Made by a program: the position numbers and the translations under genes. Of a DNA stretch of 64,000 nt, positions 21,801-31,250 are shown in pieces (within the stretch, counting starts at the first letter, position 1; every line of letters starts with the position of its first letter). The stretch is from Coturnix japonica (Eukaryota; Chordata; Aves; Galliformes; Phasianidae). The notes under the pieces are model-generated. The model was given only the letters and a program-made list of their open reading frames with translations, made no database searches and was not told the DNA's origin. Where the stretch lies: assembly GCF_001577835.2 (NCBI RefSeq), contig NC_029541.1, positions 4,397,141-4,461,140 on the forward strand. The letters are read 5' to 3'.

Positions 21801-24800
21801 TTGGGTCTCAAATCAGCCTGGGCTCAGCATGAGGCCACTAAAGTAGGAGGCAGCAAGCTGAGCCCAGGAGGACTCATAGCACCCACAGTATCACAGGGGT
21901 TAACCCCATTCTGGTTTGCTTTGCCTCCTTTCCTACAGGAGTCATTTCTGTGCACCTCAAGAAGGACAGCTTGGGCAACCTGACCCTGCTGGCCAGTCCC
22001 AGCCTACAGCACGAGGGCTGCGGCCGCGTGGACAACACCAGCAGTGACATATGGCACAAATACAAGTGGGCTGCCAGCACCAGCAGCGGCACTGAGCTCG
22101 TCAAGAGGTGCCACACGCAGCTCACCAAGACCTTCAAGGACAGGTGAGGGTGTGCCGAGGGCAGGATGCTCCATGATGATGTTCTCCCAGTCCTTGCCTG
22201 GAACCATCCCATTCCTTAGGGACTGTGGATGGGCAAGACTGACAGATGACCCTATAAGGAGAGCAAATATCCTCCTTGCTACCCCCCTTCCCTCCCCAAA
22301 GCCACCCCCTCTAAACTGGGAAGCATTCCCATTGTTGGACAATTGCCTGTGTTGTGCCTGTTCAGTAGATAGAGATCCCTGGGCATTGATGCTATGAATG
22401 GAGCTTTTCATAGGAGCCAAGTACACTTTGAAATTATAATGAAAGAAAATATTGGCATCCAGCAATAGCTGCCTTTCTGAAAATTACTTTTACGGAGTAA
22501 CAAAAGATCTCTGCGGGTTGGACATGATGAATATGTTTCCTCTGAGAGCCCCAGAAAATTTACCTTATCGAGTTTGAGGTTCTGCAAAAGGGGGAGAGGG
22601 AAAATTCTCTTCTGGAGCTCATAAACCAAACGTGTTCCTTTGTGTGTTCTGCCCAGCTGCCCAGGCAAGATGCGACTGAGGACAGAGCTTCAGTATTGCA
22701 CAGATTCACTTCTGGAAGATGCAAACAGAAACCAGACAGAAAAAAACAGCTCTAACCCCTGGGGACTGCACTGCCACAGACAGCACCTGAACCGCATGTC
22801 CTCCAAGTACAACGAGAACAAACTGCACCGTATCCTTTTAGCCCTCTCTCCTCCAGCATTGCCTTGGCTGCAGATAACAGCTCATCATCCAGGTATGGCT
22901 TATTGCAGCAGCACCCACCCCTCTTTCCCACTGTCTGAATAAGAAGGAAAAAGAGAAGCATTTCCCATACGAGGACACCCAGGCTTAAGTCAAAGATCCC
23001 CTTGGCCTACCTTTAAAAGACACAGCTATGTGGGAATTAGCAGCTGCCCGGCCTTTTATTTTCCTATTACACTTCATTACCCATCAGTCATGTGAGTAAT
23101 AGTTTAACAGCTTCCCCCACACCCATTGGAGGAAGCACAGTGCTGAGGAAAGGTGCTGGATCGACAGCCCAGGGCTATGGTGTCACTGGAGAAAGGAGCT
23201 GTTGCTGCTTTAATTGGTAGGACTGTACTACAGTAAATTAACTGCAATCGGCAGCAAGGGGCCCATAGCAATGACACGTCGGTGAAATTGGCTCAGAAAG
23301 TCTCATTACAGTTGTGAGCTATTATGGAGAGCGTCAGCAGTTGCTCTGATTTAAGACCTCTTTCAATTAGAATTTAAAAGTATTGGGTTTCCCTTAACTC
23401 ATGTTCAGAGTTTCTATTGCTTGAGAACGTGGTGTCGAAATACAACTACCCCTGTATCCTGGACTTAAAGATGGGAACCCGGCAGCACGGGGACGATGCC
23501 TCGGAGGAGAAGAAAGCACGGCACATCAAGAAGTGTGAGCAAAGCACCTCTGCATCGCTGGGCGTCCGTGTCTGTGGGATGCAGGTAAGGGCAGCCCTGC
23601 CCTTCTGGAGATGGGATGACTTACACAAGTGGTGGTTGCCCATAGGAGCAGCTGAGGATCTGCCTGTACACAGCAGCAGCATCTGCTATTGTGTGCTCAG
23701 CTCACAAGGAAAAGCAGCAGGCATCCCTTGCCCCCCTCATGCCTTCACTGAGCCACCTCGTCCCATTGCTGCAAGCAGGAAGGCTTCCTTTCCTGCTAAA
23801 TATTATGGCTCCTCTTGATTCAAATCGTTGCCCTCCCTCCCAGAAACTGAAACCAGAAACTGAAACCACACATTTCTTCCATTCACAGTTTTCAAACGGG
23901 TTTCACAATGTTCTGCTGCGCCCGATGGATAATTATGACAACGATGACTATAAAGAACACACACTGCAATGTAAACAGCGCCAAATGCTGTGTCCCTTCC
24001 CGGCCTCTGCCATCCTTCTGTTGAGCAGATTATCCTTTAAAATACAACTGGCGTGTGAGCTAATTCCAAATTCACTCTTCCAGTTCTTACTCAGGATTTC
24101 CAACGCCTCACATCCATACAAATTTCTGTCTACATCTTCTTGTCTCTCTGTTTAAGAAAACAGCATTATTGCTGCTTGCACTGAGAGCAGGAACACAGCT
24201 GGGGCATTGCTGTACCACTGCAGACTCCTAACGTAGCCGGAGGGAAAACACCATAAATCAGTAATGACATGGCAATGACTTACAGCTCAGCAGGTTTCAC
24301 AGAGGGGTAATTTATTGGAACGCAAAAAGAATCTGCACCAGTGGCTTAAATTGAATAGTTTAAATCTCTGGGAAAGACAGGAGGTGGGGTTTGGTGGGGA
24401 AGGAGCCTGCAGTGCATTGCCAGCACTGCTCCATCGCAGGGGATCCACCTCCCAGATCTCAGCCTGGGTCTGAAATGTTTGAATTAGGATTAGCATGTGG
24501 AAAAAAATGAGCAGCAAAGCAGCCACTGAACCCTCATTATTGCTCTCTTTCCCCAAGGTTTACCAAGCGGATGCCGGCCATTTTCTCTGCAAGGACAAAT
24601 ATTATGGGAGGAAACTTTCACCCGAGGGATTCAGGCAAACCCTGCAGCAGTTCCTGTGCAATGGTAACCACCTCAGAACGGATGTCCTGGAGCCCATCAT
24701 CCTGAAGCTGAAAGCTCTGCTCTCCGTCATTAAGAAGCAAAGCTCTTACAGGTTCTACTCCAGCTCACTTCTCATCATTTACGATGGACTGGAGCCCAAG

Positions 24801-25022
24801 GAGAGCACGGCAGCTCTGGATAACCACCTGCAGGGGCACTTCCAAAGAACAAACTGCACCACGTCGCACTCCAGAGTCGACGTCCGCATGATAGACTTTG
24901 CCCACACCACTTTTAAAGGCTCCAAATGCAATCACACCACTTACGACGGGCCGGACCACGGCTATATTTTCGGCTTAGAGAACCTCATCAAAATCCTTCA
25001 GAACATTTCAGAAGGAAAATGA
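18843..25022 (+). CDS. IP6K3: Inositol hexakisphosphate kinase 3 (IP6K3), 5 coding exons
   Basis: Transfers the ATP gamma-phosphate to InsP6 at position 5, giving the pyrophosphate 5-InsP7 (family knowledge); soluble cytosolic/nuclear enzyme. Coding exons: 18843-19026, 21939-22143, 22657-22829, 23409-23584, 24558-25022; phases agree and give 400 aa (human about 410). The N-terminus carries [12 protein letters not shown] and the [11 protein letters not shown] stretch. The inositol kinase signature PxxxDxKxG is PCILDLKMG at residues 202-210 (Asp206, Lys208). [16 protein letters not shown] follows. SSLL is at 315-318 and the metal-binding IDFAHT motif at 358-363. The protein ends [13 protein letters not shown]. 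Key residues are intact. IP6K1 and IP6K2 are paralogues; type 3 is chosen from neighbours (LEMD2, UQCC2, ITPR3) and sequence. The intron 22830-23408 has U12-type signals. The middle (residues about 130-170) is divergent, as is usual for the family. Confidence 0.95.
22830..23408 (+). other. IP6K3: U12-type (minor spliceosome) intron in IP6K3
   Basis: The donor reads GTATCCTTTTA, matching the U12 consensus RTATCCTTT exactly and not U2 (no GTRAGT). The 3' end has TTTCCCTTAACTC at 23388-23400, close to the U12 branch consensus TTCCTTAAC. Its branch A (23397) is 11 bases before the AG at 23407-23408, within the narrow U12 spacing. The junction keeps the reading frame (phase 1) and joins ...NENKLH to [11 protein letters not shown]. 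Confidence 0.85.
23843..23865 (+). promoter_or_regulatory. Tandem IRF/ISRE-like sites in IP6K3 intron
   Basis: GAAACTGAAA occurs twice, at 23843-23852 and 23856-23865, 13 bases apart. Each fits the IRF core GAAANNGAAA. It lies in the last IP6K3 intron (23585-24557). Function is inferred only. Confidence 0.4.
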
Positions 25023-26018
25023 CCCGTCCTGTGTGTTGGCCTGGCTTTGCTCGTGATCGATACCCCCGAGAAGCACCGCATGGGGCCCGTGGGACCCACC
25101 CAGCTGCAGAACATCACGTGCATGGTTTGGAATGAGAGCACAGACAGCTCGCTAGGAAAGTGCAAGAGCTGCTCCATGCCATTACTGAACTCAACCATAA
25201 AAAGCAAAGAGCTGAAAGAATCCGTTTTGGCTGCAATCAATCAGAAGATTTATTTTCCTTTCTTGTTTTACTGCTGTCCTTGATTTATTTGTAAGCCAAA
25301 AGAAAGCATTACTTGAAAGAGTCTTAATGATAAAATAGGACCTGCTCACCTCCGCCACGCTCACAAAGCCGAGCGAGCTGAGAAGATATTGTGCATTTAA
25401 GTGAGACTATTAAAATGAGCTGGCAGGTCTTAACAGATTGCAGCATTACTTTCAACTCATGCTCAGCGCTACAGGCTCAACACAGAGACAGAAGTGGAAG
25501 AAAAACGCACGCCCTGACATTCACGCTCCACCTGCACAGAGCTGTTCTTGCAAGCGTTTCCCCACGCAGGTGCTTTGTTAAAGCACAGACATGGCAGATG
25601 CTGCAGAGCTCCTGGTTCTGTACTGCTGGAGGTGTATGAGCATGTAGATCTCAGACCAAACAATGGACCTTGCAAAGGTTTAATCCCCCCTGTGGGACGT
25701 AACAGACTGACAGCAGTCAGAGAGACATTCACATCAAGGTATTTATGCTTCGGATTAAAGAGAATAAAACATGTCAGGGACTGGATATTAAAGGTCACCT
25801 CAAAGTTCTTTGGTACAAATATAATGTGTGTCTTTGGAGGAAAGTGTCACAGAAAAAAAGCCACCCACCTGATTCAATGTTTACAGCTTTTGTTGACAGA
25901 CTTTATTATGGAACAAACATAATTCCTTCCTGCACGGTGTGGGAAGCTTGGAAGGGAAGTCCCTACACAAGGGACAGGGGTACAGAACCCAGTTACTGGG
26001 AGCGGGGATACAAATAAA
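25023..26018 (+). other. IP6K3: IP6K3 3' UTR and downstream flank
   Basis: No coding exon follows the stop codon. Poly(A) signals occur at 25754-25759 (ATTAAA), 25763-25768 (AATAAA) and 26013-26018 (AATAAA), so the mRNA probably ends near 25.79 or 26.04 kb. Which is used cannot be seen. Confidence 0.5.
25763..25768 (+). terminator. Poly(A) signal AATAAA, IP6K3
   Basis: AATAAA preceded by an ATTAAA nine bases earlier, about 740 bases after the IP6K3 stop codon. A second AATAAA lies at 26013-26018. Confidence 0.5.
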
Positions 26019-26690
26019 GTTGTCTCAGCAACTCTCACCTGTGGTCCATCTCCTTTCCAGTCCCAGAGCATCCCCAAATCACGCTCCATCTTTCCTTGAG
26101 GGCTGCACGTTTCCCATTATTTCCCCAAGTTTAAATACCAGATCTGCAGGGAGAGCCCTTCGCTCGTGTTTTACAGCACACAGCTGGAGAACTGCTGCAA
26201 TTTATAGCTGGAAAATTCAAGTCATCTGGCCCGGCTGCGTATTTCACTTGGCCTGAAGCGCAGCTGGGAATATCTCATTATTTACTGAATATTGCTCATC
26301 GTGTCGCATATTATTGCATATTTCTGTCCCGCAAGCATCGCTGCCTATTAAAAAAGCCACAAACTTCAGCAGTGAAAGGGCTGCATCACCCCCAGCCTTG
26401 GCTCAGTGTCACACACAGTGCTCAGTGCTGATTGTAGCCCACATTGCACGGCTTATAGTGACCACACGGACCCTCCTCAGCTCAGAGCAGGAAATGGGGT
26501 CTGTAAATGGGGCAGGATGGGGCAGGCTCTAATATTGAAGCACCGGGAGCCCTGCTGGCACAACCTGGTGTGCCCCACAGGTGAAGGGGTGATGCTGTGT
26601 GATGCTGCACACACGTATCGCTCTATGGGGCCGGGTGGGCTGTGATCCCGGGGTGACCCTAAAGGTCCCATCCATCCTATGGGGTGGGGG
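26019..26690. other. Intergenic IP6K3-UQCC2, no gene recognised
   Basis: About 670 bases between the last IP6K3 poly(A) signal and the UQCC2 promoter. No coding exon or repeat was recognised. CpG content rises towards UQCC2. Confidence 0.5.
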
Positions 26691-26741
26691 GACTGCGCAT
26701 GAGCAACTCCGCCCCCACCCTATAAGAATCACGTGTTAAAT
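26691..26741 (+). promoter_or_regulatory. UQCC2 core promoter: NRF-1, GC box, E-box, YY1
   Basis: TGCGCATGAGCA at 26694-26705 matches the NRF-1 palindrome TGCGCATGCGCA at 11 of 12 positions. CCGCCCCC (GC box) follows at 26709. TCACGTG (USF/TFE-type E-box) is at 26729-26735. AAATATGGCGGCC, a YY1-type site, spans the start codon. A TATAAGAA at 26721 is too close to the ATG to set the start of an mRNA carrying it. NRF-1 and YY1 are classic regulators of nuclear genes for mitochondrial proteins, which fits the product. Site use is inferred. Confidence 0.6.
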
Positions 26742-29301
26742 ATGGCGGCCACCAGGTACCGGCGCTTCCTGCGGCTGTGCGAGGAGTGGCCGGTGGAGGA
26801 GACGAAGAGACAGCGGGATTTGGGAGCCTTTATTCGGCAGAGAGTGGCCCAGGCCTTCCGAGAGGGGGAGAACACGCAGGTGGGAGCGGGGACGGGGCCG
26901 GGACGGCGGCTGCGGCCTACATGGGGATGGGGGGGTGGTTGGTGTCTGTGTATGGTACCGAGATTTGTGTGTGTAAGGATTTAATGCAGCCAAAGGAAGG
27001 GATGGGTGAGGGATGGAGGGGCCTTAAAGGATGTTCTGTCAGCGGAATGTCTGCTTTATCCACGTGGAGGCAGCGCTGTTTAATGGCTATTGCTGCTGTC
27101 ATCACTGCAACATCAGCGGGGTCACATGGAAATGACTGCAGATACCCCGAGCTGAGAATCACCTGCAGTTTGATGGTGCTCGACAACCTCTGGCCTCATC
27201 CCCTCTGCTGCAGGAGCCGTTTCCAGCCCCTTCCAGCACCCCAAGGACAGACGAGCTGTGTCATTTTATCCTGCCTTGTTATGGCTGATACTATTCTTGT
27301 TCATGTGTCTGTTTTAATCGTTGCCTTTGATGTCATTGGGCAGCAGTTCAGGGTCCTCATCAAGTTATTCCCTGCTATAAATTAGAAAAACAAGACGCCG
27401 TGCCATTCACAGACTCTGTAAGGCTGAGGCACCTGTCAGATGAACCGAGAGTTTTAGGTATTAGCAAAATCTTTCCAACTTACTGGACCAAAATAGAAAT
27501 CCATTTACCCCACACAAGCTGCTCAGTGCTTTTCATGCCGCTTTTCCCTGATCAATTATAAACTATTTTTAGCTCGCACCAGGATTTTCTCTACCTTCCA
27601 TCCCAGTACCTGATCCTGTTTGATCCTTTAGAATGAAGCAAAACCTGCCTTTGAGCAGAGAAAGCTCAGCTTTCACAGTGCTGGCCAATAAGCTTGAGGA
27701 GAAAACCATCCAGCTACGTTCACATTCCCTGTGCACTCACAGTTGAGCTGTCATATCTTTGTGAGCAGAACTCAAGGTCCCTTCTAGAACTTACATGCCT
27801 CATTATTCTTGTAGGCCAAGCTGGCCAGAAATGGAGGAGAAAGAAAATGCTCTGCATTCAGGAGCAGCACAATAGGGGTCAGCAGCATCCTGCATTGCAC
27901 TGAGAACTCAGCTGCTCTTCTGCTGTCCTTCTCACAGACTTTCAGCTCAAATGAAATCTGTTGCTATGCAGGCTTTAAAATAAGACTTGTGTGATATTTC
28001 TGTCACTTTCCAGATCGCTGATCCTGAGACCTGCGACCAAATGTATGAGAGCTTGGTCAGAATCCACACCAACTTCTACAAAAACAAGGTAAGGTTTGCT
28101 GTTAGCCATTGCCAGCCCTTTAGTGGGGCAGTCACCACCTGCTGCAGTACCCTGCCTCTTAACAGCAGGGGTTCTGGGCATACAGCAGGCAAATGAGAAG
28201 TCAAGTGGCTGCTGCACTGCCTGCTGCCTTTGGGTTCCCCGGTGCTGCTGTGTCTGAACAATGCCAGGGGTAGTTTTTGCTATGGATGAGCACAGTTCTT
28301 ATTTCTTGACTGAAAATGAGTAGGGCTCTGTTATTTATTTGGTGGTATATTAAGTCTTCTAGTGCACTTGTAATGCCTTGTTCTGTCTCTCCTTCTCTCA
28401 CCTACTTGTTTGTGAAGTATCCACGCCTGAAAGACACAAGCTTCACTGGAGTGACAGTGCAAGATTGCAAGATGATCCTAGCAACAGGTACTAATACTGT
28501 GATTTGGGAGTAAATCAATGCAGGAGATAAATTACATTCTGTTCTTTGTGGTGTTCACTTCATCACCTCTACTAAACGCTTGTGACTAAAGGACTGATTG
28601 GGACTGCCATGCAGGTGTATTAGGATGGCTCGAAAGGTATCAGTTCAGGCATAATTGAGGAGAGTCTCAGTAATCTATCGGGACAAAAAGTCAATTGTGG
28701 TTTTTGCAGTGGGCAGGAACAGCAGAGGGTTTGTAAAGGCTTCTTCAGATAGAATGGCAGGAGCTGTATGAAAGCAATCCACGTTTGTTATGTGGCTCAA
28801 AAAATTCTTGACTTCCATTTCATCGTGTTCAAATTCCCTTCAGTACTTCTTATCTCGTATTAGACCTTGAGAGAAAACAGGGCACCACAATGCAGAAAGA
28901 CTCTCAGCCAAATCATTTATTAAGCGTGGTGCAGGAAGCCAATGCCTTTTGTTCTGCTCCAGTTCCTAACTTTGACTGTAGCGCATGGCAACTGAATATT
29001 AGTTGTTAGAGATAAGGGGCTCCCTGCACAATTGATTGGAAGGGAAACAAACTTGCCTCAGGCCCTGAAATAGAAATTCATTAAGGCAAAAAGTCAAAAA
29101 GAGAAAACATTTGTAAGGCAAAGCTCTTATAAGAGAGCTTTCAGCCCTTTGCTTTCCTGCTTTTTTTCATCCTCTTTCCCCATCTCTCTCTGTTCTCCTT
29201 TTGCAGACATGCTGAAACAGATGGAAGACATGAAAAAAGGGACGTGGAGAAAATGGCGAGAAAGGTTTTACACCAAGAAATCTGAAGAGGACTCGAAGTG
29301 A
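26742..29301 (+). CDS. UQCC2: Ubiquinol-cytochrome c reductase complex assembly factor 2 (UQCC2)
   Basis: Mitochondrial matrix/inner-membrane factor needed, with UQCC1, for synthesis and stability of cytochrome b and assembly of respiratory complex III (family knowledge; also called MNF1). Exons: 26742-26879, 28014-28088, 28418-28487, 29207-29301, with agreeing phases; 125 aa, against 126 in human. Diagnostic stretches are [36 protein letters not shown] and [12 protein letters not shown]. Exon 3 starts [11 protein letters not shown], and the C-terminus is basic ([13 protein letters not shown]) before SEEDSK. The ATG at 26742 gives [10 protein letters not shown], as in human. Intron 1 (26880-28013) has no other gene but contains CTATTTTTAG at 27563. 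The exon 3 acceptor is a suboptimal AAG. Confidence 0.95.
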
Positions 29302-29357
29302 CAGGCTGACCCCTGCTCCCCCTGTACATATCCCTAACGCTCCGTGTTGCCATGATG

Positions 29358-29363
29358 AATAAA
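29358..29363 (+). terminator. Poly(A) signal AATAAA, UQCC2
   Basis: AATAAA 57 bases after the UQCC2 stop codon, followed by a T-rich stretch at 29393-29420. The 3' UTR is therefore very short (about 80-90 bases). Confidence 0.75.
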
Positions 29364-29419
29364 ACCATTCATTCCTCTTAGCAACAGCAGGTTTTTTTTG
29401 TTCAGACTTTTTTTTTTTG

Positions 29420-31250
29420 TAATGTCTGCTCTTTTCCTTTTGGGAATGTGGGACCTACTTTACCACATCTGTGATGGGGGCATATCGGATCGGTGTAAAT
29501 GTTATAAAGAAAAGGGCTTTGTGGTGTTAGACCAGATCATTAGTATTGTAAGAAACAGCCCATCAGGCAGTGCACGGCAAGGAGGCACAGCTTATAACAA
29601 CAAGCTTTAAATTTGCTCGTGAAGACAGCAGTAGTGACGGCAGGGAGACATAGCTGTGCTTATCTGTGTTTGCACTGTTAACAGGGAAACTGAGGGAGAG
29701 AGAACTTTTAATGATCACGTTTGTTTTTCTTTTGAGAAGTAGCCTGGGAAGATGCAAGGAAGGACTGAGGTGGCTGTTTACCATGGTGACAGCAGAGCAG
29801 TGTAAGAAGAGATCTCAGCTGTATACCTTGTCTGCAGTGCTGCACTGTTGTGATGCTGGCTCAGCTAACTATGCACATTGCCCCCAGCGGGAAGAGAAGG
29901 TTCTGTGTCGGTTACTGCATATCTGAGGGATGAAGATAGGTTGTCATGATGTGTTGCTATATCGGGCCAGCAACTAATTTCAAGTGTGATTAGTCCATGG
30001 CTGTGGCATATTTTTATTGCTCTTTAAATCTTCAGCGCTTGTCTCAGCCCCTATTCTTAGGAGGCAGAGGCGCAGGATTAGAGCTGGGATGGCTACAGCG
30101 CTGCTTGGCTGGAGAATGATGAGTGTCTAGAACGCAGCTATGCCAGGACTCTGCTTGGCTCCATACAGCACGAACAGCTGCTCCTTCCTGTGTGTTGGAC
30201 TCTGTTTTCCTGGCAAGTGGTGAAAGAACTTGGAAGTTTGCAGGATGCTCCGATCCAGCACTTCAGAATGCAAGGCTGGTGTTGCAGGTAGTTCTTCATG
30301 GTAACATTATTGGCAGTGGGTTGGTGAGTACCTTTGGTAATATAGCCCTGGATTGGCTCATGTATTTTAATTGCTCTGTATTTCTATTTATGACAGCCCA
30401 GCCTGCATCCCAGAGCGTAGAGGAAGGGAGGTTTCTTTACCATATTTAAGTTTTTATTATAACTTCATTTTGTCTTTAATTTAGTTAAGGCAATTTACAC
30501 TTTAGTTCTTAAGTAACAACAACAACAACAAAGTAAAACATTACACCAGAGATGAAACTAACCCACAGGACACCCCTTCACAGTGAACTCCTGTAAACCT
30601 GCAGTTTCCTACTACTACTGCCCAGATATTCTTTGTCCACAGAAGGCAAAAGACTGTGTGAACACACAGTCCTGGCTTTGATACTCATCCTCACTTGGAG
30701 AGCTAAATTATCAAATCCATCTCCTCGAGGTCAGCTCCTCTTTTACTGCACCAAAGTGATGAACAGAACTCTTTAAATGGACAGGAAGCAGCATGGAGCA
30801 GGTACAGCAAATACGATGGCTGGCTTGCAAAGTTCCACATTTACTAGAGACACTCCTGGAATAAGTTAAATACTGCAGCCCTACAGCTACTTACACAACA
30901 CCTGAGGTGGAGGCCACCCAGATGCAGCGCATGGAGATAAAGATACAACCCCCCACATTTGCAAAATAAAGAGTTATTGCAATGAGGAATGAAAGTCTTG
31001 TATAATGTATCTTCCTCTAAGGGCATTGGAGTAACATGTGGGTCCAGGAACTGTGAGGAATACTCGCCAGCCGTTGGTTCCTGAATTGCTTACAAGCAAT
31101 CTAAGGAAAATATTGACTTGGAAGCCCCTCCACGTGGTCCTGCTTTCTCTGACAGTGATGTCCATGCATGGGACCCAGCGATAAGCAGCCTCAGCATCTG
31201 ATCGGTGTGTTCAGTCCTTCAGTGGGTGAAGCTGATCCTTTTTCTGCGTC
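29420..31250 (-). other. UQCC2-ITPR3 tail-to-tail interval and ITPR3 3' UTR
   Basis: The ITPR3 stop codon is at 31251-31253 on the minus strand. Reading on along that strand, AATAAA occurs at 30458-30453 (3' UTR about 800 bases) and again at 30018-30013. The rest, roughly 29.42-30.0 kb, shows no gene on either strand. A (CAA)n run lies at 30518-30531. Confidence 0.55.
30453..30458 (-). terminator. Poly(A) signal AATAAA, ITPR3
   Basis: TTTATT on the plus strand, so AATAAA on the gene strand, about 800 bases after the ITPR3 stop. A second candidate is 30013-30018. Confidence 0.5.

Noticed and set aside
26721-26728. TATAAGAA as TATA box of UQCC2
   Set aside because: Only 21 bases before the ATG. 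A start 25-30 bases downstream of it would remove the start codon, so it is unlikely to be the working element.
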